A DNA stretch of 46,594 nucleotides from Actinobacillus indolicus (GTDB lineage Bacteria; Pseudomonadota; Gammaproteobacteria; Enterobacterales; Pasteurellaceae), in NCBI RefSeq assembly GCF_901764975.1, contig NZ_CABFKH010000013.1, forward strand, positions 1 to 46,594, in the 5' to 3' direction. The translations under genes were made by a program, and so were the position numbers. Below the pieces are notes generated by a model, which saw nothing but the letters and a program-made list of their open reading frames with translations, was not told where the DNA came from and made no database searches. Position 1 is the stretch's first letter, and each line of letters starts with the position of its first letter. This document shows positions 35,603 to 44,096 of this stretch, piece after piece.

Positions 35603-36358
35603 TTATCCAATCGCAAACCACAATCTATTTAACTTCTCAATTTCAGGCTGATATTCCACCATTTTAGCTATACAAGCGGTGGGATCGAAGCCTGATTTTG
35701 CAAAATAGCGAGCTAAGAAAAACGCCTTTTGTTCCGCAGACAAAGGATTACCATGAAATAGCAACGCTAATTCCAAGGCAGGATCGGAGATCGCCGCATA
35801 TTCCCAATCAATCAAAAAGAGTTTTTCATCTTGTTCGACTAAATTTGCAAGATGAATATCGTGATGGCAAATCGCTTGTTTATACGGGCTGATTTGCTGA
35901 AAAGGGGGCGTGAAGTTTAAGCTGTTTTGCATTTCAAGCGGTAAGTTTTGCCATAAGAATTGACAACGTTCGGCAAGATTTAGGGTTGTCAATTTTTGCG
36001 TAGAACGCACCTCTTGCCAATCAAAGCGATGTAAACAGGCTAGTTGGTCAGCTAATTTTTCGAGTAAAGGTTGGCTAAAATGGCTAGGTGTTTGCCCATC
36101 AATCCAAGATAACAAGGCAGATGTTTCATTAGCATAAATGACCTTAGGAGCGAAACCGAGTGGCTCAATTAGTCGCAAAAAAGCAACTTCTTGTTGGTAA
36201 TTAATGCCATAGTCGGTGGCTCGTTGTGTTTGAGAACGTAAAACGTAACGCTCGCCATTGGATAATTCGACCAAATGACTACAAGCGGTTAGTCCTGCTA
36301 ATTTTGTGACAGAACTGACCGCTTGTTGTTGCTGTTGTTCAAGCCATTGAAGTGCCAT
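35603..36358 (-). CDS. thiK: thiamine kinase-like phosphotransferase
   Basis: Aminoglycoside phosphotransferase/choline kinase fold. The catalytic loop CHHDIHLANLV shows HxDxxxxN, and LIDWEYA is the metal-binding DxD-like motif. E. coli ThiK (YcfN) phosphorylates thiamine during salvage and lies in the same neighbourhood (hinT-ycfL-lpoB-thiK), which supports the name; choline kinase-like substrates remain possible. The length of 251 fits. The ATG overlaps the ycfL stop by one base (TAATG). Residues 7-11 are a run of five Gln. An inverted uptake signal pair (36281-36326) lies inside the coding region. Confidence 0.75.
   Translation of the reverse strand: MALQWLEQQQQQAVSSVTKLAGLTACSHLVELSNGERYVLRSQTQRATDYGINYQQEVAFLRLIEPLGFAPKVIYANETSALLSWIDGQTPSHFSQPLLEKLADQLACLHRFDWQEVRSTQKLTTLNLAERCQFLWQNLPLEMQNSLNFTPPFQQISPYKQAICHHDIHLANLVEQDEKLFLIDWEYAAISDPALELALLFHGNPLSAEQKAFFLARYFAKSGFDPTACIAKMVEYQPEIEKLNRLWFAIG
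36281..36326. repeat. inverted uptake signal pair inside thiK
   Basis: ACAAGCGGT (36281-36289) and ACCGCTTGT (36318-36326) face each other within the N-terminal codons of thiK, next to the poly-Gln stretch. Intragenic pairs are less usual than intergenic ones. Confidence 0.75.
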
Positions 36359-36726
36359 TATCGCTGAAAACGTAAGTAAAAACGGTAGTTTTCACTTTCA
36401 GGGGTTGGCTTATCTAAGGCAATCCCCTGACGTTGTTTAGGTTCAAGGAACAAATGTTGCCAAGGCGATGTTGTTTCACCGTTTAAGGTTTGCGTCACGC
36501 CCGTTTTATCGTACCAAAACAGTTTATAGCTTAAATGTAAAGGCTGTTCACTTTTATTGAACACCGCAAGTTCATCCGATTTTGCCACAACGTCCGTGAT
36601 CTCTGCGACATTGGCTTCGATATTAACAATCGGCGTTGTGCCTGACGGCAGATAGCTAGGAGGATTTGATGCACAGGCGGTCAAAAATACGCTCAATAAT
36701 GCAACAAGAGAAAAAGAATATTTCAT
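36358..36726 (-). CDS. ycfL: YcfL-like lipoprotein (DUF1425)
   Basis: Small lipoprotein of unknown function. The signal peptide ends in lipobox FLTAC, with Cys at residue 18 and Ala at +2, which allows outer-membrane sorting. The mature domain contains LSYKLFWYDKTGV and YRFYLRFQR, a beta-sandwich-like pattern of the YcfL family. The length of 122 is normal (125 in E. coli). It sits between hinT and thiK, with a 1-base gap from hinT and a 1-base overlap with thiK, as in enterics except that lpoB is absent. Confidence 0.82.
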   Translation of the reverse strand: MKYSFSLVALLSVFLTACASNPPSYLPSGTTPIVNIEANVAEITDVVAKSDELAVFNKSEQPLHLSYKLFWYDKTGVTQTLNGETTSPWQHLFLEPKQRQGIALDKPTPESENYRFYLRFQR

Positions 36727-36727
36727 C

Positions 36728-37087
36728 TTATTTCGCCAACATTTTACCTAACGGCTCACCGCCAACAAGGTGCATATGGATATGGAATACTTCTTGTCCG
36801 CCGTGTTTATTGCAGTTCATAATCAAGCGATAGCCATCTTCCGCAATGCCTTCTTCTTTGGCAATTTTTGCAGCAACGGTAAATAAACGACCAAGTGCTT
36901 GTTCATCTTCCGCAGTAACGTGATTAACCGTTGGAATAAATTTGTTTGGAATAATTAAAATATGGGTTTTCGCCTGTGGAGCAATATCACGGAATGCGGT
37001 GACAAGCTCATCTTGATACACGATTGCCGCAGGGATTTCTTTACGGATAATTTTGCTGAAAATAGTTTCTTCGTAGTTGGTTAGCAT
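36728..37087 (-). CDS. hinT: HIT-family purine nucleoside phosphoramidase HinT
   Basis: Cytoplasmic dimer that hydrolyses AMP-lysine and other adenosine phosphoramidates. The histidine triad is HIHMHLVGG near residues 101-109. The N-terminal [14 protein letters not shown] and the internal [13 protein letters not shown] are family hallmarks. The length of 119 is the same as E. coli HinT. It is the first gene of hinT-ycfL-thiK. The ATG at 37087 is followed by the conserved [10 protein letters not shown]. Confidence 0.95.
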   Translation of the reverse strand: MLTNYEETIFSKIIRKEIPAAIVYQDELVTAFRDIAPQAKTHILIIPNKFIPTVNHVTAEDEQALGRLFTVAAKIAKEEGIAEDGYRLIMNCNKHGGQEVFHIHMHLVGGEPLGKMLAK

Positions 37088-37111
37088 AATGTTTCCTTAT
37101 ATAAATGTTGT

Positions 37112-37174
37112 AAGCGGTAGGATTGTCCAACTTTTTTGCAAATTTTGCAAAGTTTTCTGTCAATCTTACCGCTT
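37112..37174. repeat. inverted repeat built on uptake signals between hemL and hinT
   Basis: AAGCGGTAGGATTG (37112-37125) and CAATCTTACCGCTT (37161-37174) are complementary over 14 bases with one mismatch. The loop holds TTTGCAAATTTTGCAAA. It lies just after the hemL stop and probably serves as its transcript end or a protective 3' hairpin. Confidence 0.75.
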
Positions 37175-37195
37175 GCAAGTGAGCTGTGATATAAG

Positions 37196-38479
37196 TTATT
37201 TCATCTCAGCCAATGCTAAATCCGCCATCTCAAGTGTATAAGCAATATCTTCATCGCTATGTGCTAAAGACATAAAACCTGCTTCAAAGGCAGATGGTGC
37301 AAGATAGACACCTTTTTCTAACATTTTATGGAAGAAGGTATTGAACGCTTTGACATCGCATTTCATCACATCTTGGTAACTTTCAATTTTAGCTTGTTCG
37401 GTAAAGAATAGACCAAACATACCGCCAACATACTGAACTGTCATCGGAATACCGTGTTTATCCGCTAAGGCTTTGAAGCCTTCCGCAAGGGTTTTGGTTT
37501 TCTCGGCAAGCAGTTGCTCATTACCTGCTTTTGATAGCTCCGTTAAGCAAGCTAAACCAGCAGACATTGCAATCGGGTTGCCCGAAAGCGTACCTGCTTG
37601 GTAAACAGGGCCTGTTGGTGCGATAAATTCCATAATCTCTTTTTTACCGCCAAATGCACCAACCGGCATACCACCACCGATGATTTTACCTAAGGTAGTT
37701 AAATCCGGGGTTACGCCGTAGTAACTTTGAGCGCCACCAAGTGCAACACGGAAGCCTGTCATCACTTCGTCAATAATAAATACCGCACCATATTGAGTAC
37801 AGAGTTCACGCAAGCCTTGTAAAAAGCCTTCTTTTGGCGGAATGCAGTTCATATTGCCAGCCACAGGTTCAATGATTAAACAGGCAATGTCGTTCGGATA
37901 TTGTTCAAAGGCTTGTTTGACAGACGCTAAGTTATTGTATTCACAGCTTAGCGTATGTTTTGCAAAATCTTCAGGTACACCCGGTGAACTTGGCTGACCA
38001 AGGGTTAATGCTCCAGAACCAGCTTTAACTAACAGTGAGTCTGAGTGACCGTGATAACAGCCTTCAAATTTAATGATTTTGTCACGTTTCGTATAGCCAC
38101 GAGCAAGGCGGATAGCGGACATTGTCGCTTCTGTGCCAGAGCTGACCATACGCACCATTTCGATTGACGGCACAAGTTTGCAGACTAATTCGGCTAATTC
38201 AATTTCAATGGCAGTAGGTGCACCAAAACTTAATCCGTTGGGTACGGCTTTGAGTACGGCATCAATAATCGCCGGGTGATTATGCCCAAGTACCATTGGA
38301 CCCCAAGAGCCAACGTAGTCAATATAACGCTTGCCTTCGCTATCTGTAATATAAGCCCCTTTAGCACTGTCAATAAAGACGGGCGTTCCGCCCACACCTT
38401 TAAACGCTCGCACAGGCGAATTCACTCCACCTGGGATAACACGTTGTGCTTTTTCAAAAAGAGATTGAGATGTTGTCAT
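37196..38479 (-). CDS. hemL: glutamate-1-semialdehyde 2,1-aminomutase
   Basis: PLP enzyme that makes 5-aminolevulinate from glutamate-1-semialdehyde in the C5 route to heme. The PLP lysine is in [19 protein letters not shown] (about residue 265), and the cofactor-binding [11 protein letters not shown] precedes it. The N-terminal [13 protein letters not shown] and [17 protein letters not shown] are diagnostic. The length of 427 is normal. It is a single gene, divergent from wecA across 146 bases. Confidence 0.97.
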   Translation of the reverse strand: MTTSQSLFEKAQRVIPGGVNSPVRAFKGVGGTPVFIDSAKGAYITDSEGKRYIDYVGSWGPMVLGHNHPAIIDAVLKAVPNGLSFGAPTAIEIELAELVCKLVPSIEMVRMVSSGTEATMSAIRLARGYTKRDKIIKFEGCYHGHSDSLLVKAGSGALTLGQPSSPGVPEDFAKHTLSCEYNNLASVKQAFEQYPNDIACLIIEPVAGNMNCIPPKEGFLQGLRELCTQYGAVFIIDEVMTGFRVALGGAQSYYGVTPDLTTLGKIIGGGMPVGAFGGKKEIMEFIAPTGPVYQAGTLSGNPIAMSAGLACLTELSKAGNEQLLAEKTKTLAEGFKALADKHGIPMTVQYVGGMFGLFFTEQAKIESYQDVMKCDVKAFNTFFHKMLEKGVYLAPSAFEAGFMSLAHSDEDIAYTLEMADLALAEMK

Positions 38480-38550
38480 AAAAATCCTTAACGTGAATGA
38501 CGTAAAATGGGGTTATTTTACTGTAAATTACGCTTTCTGCGTGAAAAAAA

Positions 38551-38578
38551 TTGAGTGTTTTAATGATTATGCTATGCT
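38551..38578 (+). promoter_or_regulatory. candidate promoter of the ECA locus
   Basis: TTGAGT (38551-38556), a 16-base spacer and TATGCT (38573-38578) resemble a sigma-70 promoter (4/6 and 4/6), 47 bases before the wecA ATG. It is predicted only from sequence. Confidence 0.4.
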
Positions 38579-38625
38579 AAGCACCATTTTGCATTCTTCA
38601 TCTTTCTAAAGGATAAACCGAGTAT

Positions 38626-39693
38626 ATGTGGCTTACATTTATTGCTGTATTTTTGGTTTCTTTTGTGTCACTTATTGTGATGCGTCCTGTCGCAGAAAAA
38701 ATTGGTTTAGTCGATAAACCTAACTTCCGTAAACGTCACCAAGGTGTCATTCCTTTGATTGGCGGTATTGCTCTTTATCTTGGCAATCTCGCTTTCTATT
38801 TATTGGAATGGGAACAGATGCGATTACCAGAGCTGTATTTGATCGCATTAACCATTTTGTTGGTGATTGGCGTATTAGATGACCGTTTTGACCTAAGTCC
38901 TTTCTTACGGGCGGGCATTCAAGCCATACTCGCTGGAGCAATGATTTACAGCGGTTTATCCATTGAAAACCTAGGACAATTGATCGCCCCTTTTAGCTTG
39001 GAAATTGGGGCATTAGGTGTCGTACTGACCGTCTTTATCACCATCGGCGTGATTAATGCGTTCAATATGATTGATGGTATTGATGGCTTGCTCGCAGGGC
39101 TTTCTTCGGTAAGTTTTGCTGGTTTAGGCACATTGATGTTACTTGATGAACAATATACGCTTGCCTATTGGTGCTTTGGCATTATCCTAGTGCTACTGCC
39201 TTATGCGATGTTTAACCTCAGCGTCTTTGGGGCGAAATGGAAAGTCTTTATGGGCGATTCGGGCAGTACCCTAATTGGTTTTACCATCATCTGGATTTTA
39301 CTACTCAGCACACAAGGACAAGGACACCCCATCAGCCCAATTACAGGTTTATGGCTGATTGCTGTACCATTAATCGATATGGTTGCCGTTTTCTTCCGCC
39401 GTTTGAAAAAAGGTAAAAGTCCATTCAGACCAGACCGCTTGCATATTCACCATTTAATGATGCGTGCAGGTTTAACTTCACGCCAAGCGTTAGCGGTGAT
39501 TACCTTTGGTGCAGGGCTGTGTGCGACCTTCGGCGTAATTGGCGAAGCATACTATTGGAATCAATGGGTGATGTTTGTCGCCTTTGTTGCCTTATTTTTC
39601 TTATATTCTTATTCTATTGTTCATGCGTGGCGTATTACGCGTTTTGTGCGCCGTCATAAACGCCGAGCAAGAAAAAAACAAACGACGATTTAG
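38626..39693 (+). CDS. wecA: undecaprenyl-phosphate GlcNAc-1-phosphate transferase WecA
   Basis: Starts ECA (and often O-antigen) synthesis by placing GlcNAc-1-P on undecaprenyl phosphate at the inner membrane. About 11 helices. Catalytic and Mg-binding motifs are VLDDRFDLSP, NAFNMIDGIDGL and FMGDSGSTLIGF, with RLHIHHLMM in the final cytoplasmic loop. The length of 355 is near the E. coli 367. It is followed 11 bases later by a Wzz gene, the same pair that opens the enteric ECA locus. Confidence 0.95.
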   Translation: MWLTFIAVFLVSFVSLIVMRPVAEKIGLVDKPNFRKRHQGVIPLIGGIALYLGNLAFYLLEWEQMRLPELYLIALTILLVIGVLDDRFDLSPFLRAGIQAILAGAMIYSGLSIENLGQLIAPFSLEIGALGVVLTVFITIGVINAFNMIDGIDGLLAGLSSVSFAGLGTLMLLDEQYTLAYWCFGIILVLLPYAMFNLSVFGAKWKVFMGDSGSTLIGFTIIWILLLSTQGQGHPISPITGLWLIAVPLIDMVAVFFRRLKKGKSPFRPDRLHIHHLMMRAGLTSRQALAVITFGAGLCATFGVIGEAYYWNQWVMFVAFVALFFLYSYSIVHAWRITRFVRRHKRRARKKQTTI

Positions 39694-39704
39694 GAGTTAT
39701 TTTA

Positions 39705-40532
39705 ATGACCGAACAGGTTCAAAAAGCACAATCGGGTGCAGGTAAGTTTTTAGCTTCGCTGTTAGTTTTACTGTTTTTATCTGCATTAGGTGTAGGGGCA
39801 GGCTGGTTTGGCGCTACAATGCAACCAGCCAAATGGAAAGCTGAAGCACAATTTGAAGCACCTAAAGTGGTGGATTTGGGTAACTACTATTCTTTATTAA
39901 GTACCTATAATTTACTAAAAGGTGAAACATCGGAAACGACTACAGCAGATATTGCATTAACAAATTCTGTCTATCAAGAGTTTACCCGTGATTTGAAATC
40001 GCCTGATGTGTTACAGCAATTCCTAACACAAAGTGAAAAGGTGAAACAGCAAGCTACGGCAAAAAATCAACCAACATCGGTTTTTGCTCAAGAGATTGCT
40101 CGTCTGTTCAAATTTGATGATGCAACAAATACATTGAGTCTCACTTTATTGAACCCAGAAGAGGCATCGGTGTTATTGAATGATTTTATTATTTTTAGCA
40201 CCATGAAATCTCGTTCAACATTAAATGGTGAGCTGATTGCGAAATGGAAGATCCTGTTTCAACAAATTAAGCAAATGGCAGAAAGTAATTTAGGTGCTAT
40301 TCAACAAGGGACGCAAGTTGCACAGCAAGATTGGGCGGGAAAACTGAATTTAATGCGTTCTGTTCAGCCATTAGATGATAAGCTGTTGCCATTCCGCTAT
40401 ATTAAAGCGCCGAGTGTGCCAACAGTTGCGGAACAGCCAGATAACCAATTACTTTGGACTGCAATCGGTGGCGGTATTGGCTTCTTCTTAGGTCTGCTTG
40501 TTGCACTTTTTATCAATCGAAAAAGAAGTTAA
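39705..40532 (+). CDS. wzzE: polysaccharide chain-length regulator, WzzE-like
   Basis: Inner-membrane co-polymerase that sets glycan chain length with WzyE. Transmembrane segments at about residues 15-36 and 250-270 flank a periplasmic helical domain. The Pro-rich stretch before the second helix (FRYIKAPSVPTVAEQP) is the Wzz signature, and N-terminal KWKAEAQFEAP matches the family. At 275 residues it is about 70 shorter than enteric WzzE, so the periplasmic helical part is reduced. The ECA-specific name comes from its place between wecA and wecD. Confidence 0.85.
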   Translation: MTEQVQKAQSGAGKFLASLLVLLFLSALGVGAGWFGATMQPAKWKAEAQFEAPKVVDLGNYYSLLSTYNLLKGETSETTTADIALTNSVYQEFTRDLKSPDVLQQFLTQSEKVKQQATAKNQPTSVFAQEIARLFKFDDATNTLSLTLLNPEEASVLLNDFIIFSTMKSRSTLNGELIAKWKILFQQIKQMAESNLGAIQQGTQVAQQDWAGKLNLMRSVQPLDDKLLPFRYIKAPSVPTVAEQPDNQLLWTAIGGGIGFFLGLLVALFINRKRS

Positions 40533-40562
40533 TTAAACGACATTAGTTTTAACTTTTTAAAT

Positions 40563-40606
40563 AAGCTCCTTTTGTGTAAAAATAATGCGCAATAGGAGCT
40601 TTTTAT
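40563..40606 (+). terminator. long-loop hairpin between wzzE and wecD
   Basis: AAGCTCCT and AGGAGCTT pair around a 23-base loop and are followed by TTTTATT. It may be a weak terminator or attenuator 30 bases after wzzE. The long loop lowers confidence. Confidence 0.5.
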
Positions 40607-40620
40607 TCCATGTGAAATAT

Positions 40621-41292
40621 ATGAGTATTCAACCTAATCAATGGCTTTCAACTTTTTTCCAGCGGAAGATTGGAGAGATAGAAAAGGTTTGTGACATAGA
40701 ATGTCATCAACTTTCTCAATACGATCTTGTGCAATCGAAGTTATCTTCTCTTGCTCAGCAAGAGATTGACTATATTCAGTCATTGGGTTTTACCTTGGTA
40801 GAAGGTGAAATTATCTTTGAATACGATCTTGCAAATTTTTCACCTAATCTGACCGCTTGTCGTGTCGCAACAGAACAGGATTTTGCTCAACTTGAACCCT
40901 TTTCCCATTTATTTTCGCAAACACGTTTTCGTTCGCCTTGGTTTTCATCGTTAGAAAATCGTCGATTTTATTGGCAATGGATTCAAAATGCAGTGAAGGG
41001 CGAATTTGACGATCTCTGTTTACTCAGTGAAACAGTAAATGGTGAAATACAGGGTATGATTAGCGTTCGAGTAAAAGAGAATACTGCACACGTTGGTTTG
41101 TTGGCAGTCGCAGAAAAATGGCAGAAGCAGGGGATTGGCTATCGCTTATTAATGGATGCAATAGCCTGGGCGAAAAGTCAGCAAGCAACGAAAATGGTGA
41201 TTAGCACTCAACTGAGCAATTTAGCTGCAATTCAACTTTATCAACGCCTGAACGGAAAAATCAGCGGCACTTATTATTGGTTTTATCGATGA
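40621..41292 (+). CDS. wecD: dTDP-4-amino-4,6-dideoxygalactose N-acetyltransferase WecD
   Basis: GNAT-fold enzyme that acetylates dTDP-Fuc4N to dTDP-Fuc4NAc, the third sugar of the ECA repeat. The acetyl-CoA site appears as AVAEKWQKQGIGYRLLMDAI near residue 170. The C-terminal LYQRLNGKISGTYYWFYR resembles E. coli RffC/WecD. The start at 40621 gives 223 residues (E. coli 224). The frame extends to 40585, but that stretch runs through the hairpin. No strong ribosome-binding site is visible. The stop overlaps the wecE start. Confidence 0.9.
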   Translation: MSIQPNQWLSTFFQRKIGEIEKVCDIECHQLSQYDLVQSKLSSLAQQEIDYIQSLGFTLVEGEIIFEYDLANFSPNLTACRVATEQDFAQLEPFSHLFSQTRFRSPWFSSLENRRFYWQWIQNAVKGEFDDLCLLSETVNGEIQGMISVRVKENTAHVGLLAVAEKWQKQGIGYRLLMDAIAWAKSQQATKMVISTQLSNLAAIQLYQRLNGKISGTYYWFYR

Positions 41293-42437
41293 TGCAAAAC
41301 ATTCCTTTTAACCGACCGCCTGTATTAGGCACAGAGCTAAACTATATCCAGCAAGCGATCTGTTCAGATAAGCTGTCTGGCGATGGTCACTTTACCCGTC
41401 TATGTGAGCAATGGCTTGAACAACAATTTCACGCACATAAAGTATTGCTGACACCTTCTTGTACGGCAGCGTTAGAAATGGCAGCGATATTGCTTGATAT
41501 TCAATCGGGCGATGAAGTGATTATGCCAAGCTATACCTTTGTTTCTACGGCAAATGCCTTTGCTCTGCGTGGGGCGAAAATCGTGTTTGTGGATATTCGA
41601 CCTGATACAATGAATATTGATGAAACTTTGATAGAGCAAGCGATTACCCCAAAGACGAAGGCGATTGTACCAGTTCATTATGCAGGTGTAGCTTGTGAAA
41701 TGGATAGCATTATGGCGTTGGCAGAGAAATATCGCTTATGGGTGGTAGAAGATGCGGCACAAGGGGTCAATGCATTTTATAAAGGGAAAGCACTCGGCAC
41801 GATTGGGCATATTGGCTGTTACAGTTTCCACGAAACGAAAAATATCACCGCAGGGGGTGAAGGCGGAGCTATTGTCATTAATCAGCCTGAACTGACCGCT
41901 CGTGCTGAAATTATTCGAGAAAAAGGCACAGATCGTCAGCAATTTTTTCGTGGTGAAGTGGATAAGTACAGTTGGCGAGATCTCGGCTCAAGTTTTTTAA
42001 TGTCAGAAATACAGGCTGCTTACCTTTATGCCCAGTTACAAGGGCTAGCGCAAATTCAACAAAAACGGCAAATGATTTGGCAACGTTATTTTGATGCATT
42101 ACAGCCGTTGGCAGAGAAAGGGATTGTTGAATTGCCTTACATTCCGCAATGGTGCCAAGCTAATGCCCATCTGTTTTATATGAAATGGCAAAATCTCAAG
42201 GTGCGAACGGATTTTATTCATGCAATGAAATCAAAAGGCATTTTAACGGTCTTCCATTATGTACCATTACATTCAAGCCCTGCGGGAGAGCAGTTTGGTC
42301 GATTTTGTGGAGAAGATAAATGGACAACCAAAGAGAGTGAACGGTTGGTGAGATTGCCTCTGTTTTTTAATATGGATATAGAAACTTTAGATAGAGTGGT
42401 GAACACCACTGTGCAATATGTGGCAAGTCGGAGCTGA
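41289..42437 (+). CDS. wecE: dTDP-4-dehydro-6-deoxyglucose aminotransferase WecE
   Basis: PLP aminotransferase that makes dTDP-Fuc4N for ECA. It tracks E. coli WecE very closely: KVLLTPSCTAALEMAA, DEVIMPSYTFVSTANAF, VVEDAAQGV and YSFHETKNITAGGEGG (Schiff-base Lys in ETKN). The ATG at 41289 overlaps the wecD stop (ATGATG; the second ATG at 41292 is also possible), giving 382 residues versus 376. In enterics wzxE follows this gene; here wecF does. Confidence 0.95.
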   Translation: MMQNIPFNRPPVLGTELNYIQQAICSDKLSGDGHFTRLCEQWLEQQFHAHKVLLTPSCTAALEMAAILLDIQSGDEVIMPSYTFVSTANAFALRGAKIVFVDIRPDTMNIDETLIEQAITPKTKAIVPVHYAGVACEMDSIMALAEKYRLWVVEDAAQGVNAFYKGKALGTIGHIGCYSFHETKNITAGGEGGAIVINQPELTARAEIIREKGTDRQQFFRGEVDKYSWRDLGSSFLMSEIQAAYLYAQLQGLAQIQQKRQMIWQRYFDALQPLAEKGIVELPYIPQWCQANAHLFYMKWQNLKVRTDFIHAMKSKGILTVFHYVPLHSSPAGEQFGRFCGEDKWTTKESERLVRLPLFFNMDIETLDRVVNTTVQYVASRS

Positions 42438-42438
42438 A

Positions 42439-43497
42439 ATGGCAAATATTTATCATATTTTAGGTGCAGATATTCCCCACCACAATCGTACGGTGCTGAC
42501 ATTTTTCCAAAATGAGCTGGCGAGTGAGTTTGTTGATAAACCCCACTTTTATGTGGTGAGTAGTAATGATTTAGCCGACGATTTTCCTACATTGACGATA
42601 AATTCATATTGCTCTCAACGGGCATTAACGCAAGCCATTATTGCAAAATATCAGGCAGATCCGACCGCTTGGTTTGTGCTACACGGGCAGTTTAATGTGT
42701 CGTTATGGCTGGCGATTTTGTTTGGGCGTATTTCGGCTAAACGTTGCGTTTGGCACATTTGGGGAGCAGATCTCTATGAAGAATCAAGGTCGTTAAAATT
42801 TAAGTTATTTTATCCATTGCGTCGCCTTGTACAGCGTCGAATCGCTCGTATTTGGGCGACACAAGGCGATTTAGCCTATGTGAATCAACGCTTTGACCGA
42901 ACTGGATTTAAGGATCAGCTGATCTATTTTCCAACAAAACTTCCTGAGCGGATTCCTGAACGCCAAAAAGATCGAACCTTGACGATCTTATTGGGGAACT
43001 CTGGCGATCCAAGCAATCGCCATCTTGATGGATTAGCATTAATCAAACAGCAGTTTGGTAGTGATGTTCGTGTATTAGTGCCAATGGGCTATCCTACCAA
43101 TAACCAAACTTATGTGGATAGGGTGCGAAAGCAAGCAGAGCATTTATTTACTGATGAACAAGTTGAGATTTTGACAGATAAATTACCTTTTGAATCCTAT
43201 ATCGAATTGCTTTCCCATTGTGATTTAGCTTGTTTTCTCTTTGAACGTCAGCAAGGCATTGGGACGATCTGTTTACTGACACAATTAAAGATCCCTGTCA
43301 TTCTTGAACGACACAATCCGTTCTGCTTGGATATGGAAATGGCAGGTGTGGATTTTCTGTATTCAGATGAGCTTTCATCAGAAAAACTGCAACAGGTTCA
43401 GCAAGGGCTATCGCAATTAGATGTGTCAAAGGTCGCCTTTTTTCCGCCTAATTATATAGCGCAATGGAAGATGGCTTTAGCACAATTAAAAGGATGA
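42439..43497 (+). CDS. wecF: TDP-Fuc4NAc:lipid II Fuc4NAc transferase WecF
   Basis: Peripheral glycosyltransferase (GT56) that adds Fuc4NAc to lipid II ECA to complete the trisaccharide lipid III. Family blocks seen: IYHILGADIPHHNRTVLTFF at the start, CVWHIWGADLYEES near residue 110, ILLGNSGDPSNRHLDGL near 185, and LACFLFERQQGIGTICLL near 270. The length of 352 matches E. coli WecF (359). The ATG lies one base after the wecE stop. The flippase gene wzxE, which should lie between, is missing. Confidence 0.93.
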   Translation: MANIYHILGADIPHHNRTVLTFFQNELASEFVDKPHFYVVSSNDLADDFPTLTINSYCSQRALTQAIIAKYQADPTAWFVLHGQFNVSLWLAILFGRISAKRCVWHIWGADLYEESRSLKFKLFYPLRRLVQRRIARIWATQGDLAYVNQRFDRTGFKDQLIYFPTKLPERIPERQKDRTLTILLGNSGDPSNRHLDGLALIKQQFGSDVRVLVPMGYPTNNQTYVDRVRKQAEHLFTDEQVEILTDKLPFESYIELLSHCDLACFLFERQQGIGTICLLTQLKIPVILERHNPFCLDMEMAGVDFLYSDELSSEKLQQVQQGLSQLDVSKVAFFPPNYIAQWKMALAQLKG

Positions 43498-43554
43498 TTT
43501 ATTGCTGTTCAAATGCTAGACTTTTATTTCTTTTTACTTATTTAAGGATATTTT

Positions 43555-44022
43555 ATGAAATGTTTTCTGAGTGTAATTTTTTCGACAATATTGGCATTAA
43601 CGCTAGCTGCTTGTACCACAACAACAATGGATCCTACAGTGGGAAAAGCGGATTACCAAACTTATATGAAATGGCTTGAGGGTGTTGAATCAACAATGGA
43701 TAACAAGCTAGAAGAAGAGCTGAGTAAAGCAGAACCGAAGAGTGAAGTGGAAGCTGCAAATTTATTAAATAGCACAATTGAAAAATCATTCAATGATGCA
43801 ATGGTAAGTGGTAAAGCATTAAATTTACGCCATGAAGAAGTGAGAAAACTTCGTGATATGTCTGTGGAAATGTTAAATACTTACAAGCAAGTGTTGCCAG
43901 CTTATTTATTGCCAACAGAAGCTAATATCAAGAAAGCAGAATCTGCTCAAACTAAATTAGCGCAATTAGAAAAAGAAGGCGATGCCTTGATGGAGAAGCT
44001 AGATAGCCAATTTGGGAAGTAG
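43555..44022 (+). CDS. predicted lipoprotein within the ECA locus, function unknown
   Basis: A 155-residue protein with a clear type II signal peptide; lipobox LAAC has Cys at residue 20, then a run of five Thr broken by Met. The mature part is almost wholly helical and charged (EKEGDALMEKLDSQ; LRHEEVRKLRDMSVEML), suggesting a helical bundle or coiled coil. AAGGA lies 9 bases before the ATG. I do not recognise a family. It sits between wecF and wzyE in the same direction, where enterics have no gene. A terminator-like hairpin follows, so it may be its own unit or the end of the first ECA segment. Confidence 0.8.
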   Translation: MKCFLSVIFSTILALTLAACTTTTMDPTVGKADYQTYMKWLEGVESTMDNKLEEELSKAEPKSEVEAANLLNSTIEKSFNDAMVSGKALNLRHEEVRKLRDMSVEMLNTYKQVLPAYLLPTEANIKKAESAQTKLAQLEKEGDALMEKLDSQFGK

Positions 44023-44041
44023 CCGTAGGCTTTAGAGATGA

Positions 44042-44087
44042 TTTACAAGCGGTGCGATTTGAGTAAAAATTTGCACCGTTTTTTATT
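44042..44087 (+). terminator. terminator that incorporates an uptake signal, before wzyE
   Basis: ACAAGCGGTGC starts at 44045. CGGTGC (44050-44055) pairs with GCACCG (44073-44078), followed by six T. The 17-base loop makes it moderate in strength. It would limit read-through from the lipoprotein gene into wzyE. Confidence 0.6.
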
Positions 44088-44096
44088 GGGGGAAAT

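Noticed and set aside
43498-43554. A remnant of wzxE between wecF and the lipoprotein gene
   Set aside because: The gap is only 57 bases, AT-rich, and has no recognisable hydrophobic coding remnant; the wecE-wecF junction has a single base.
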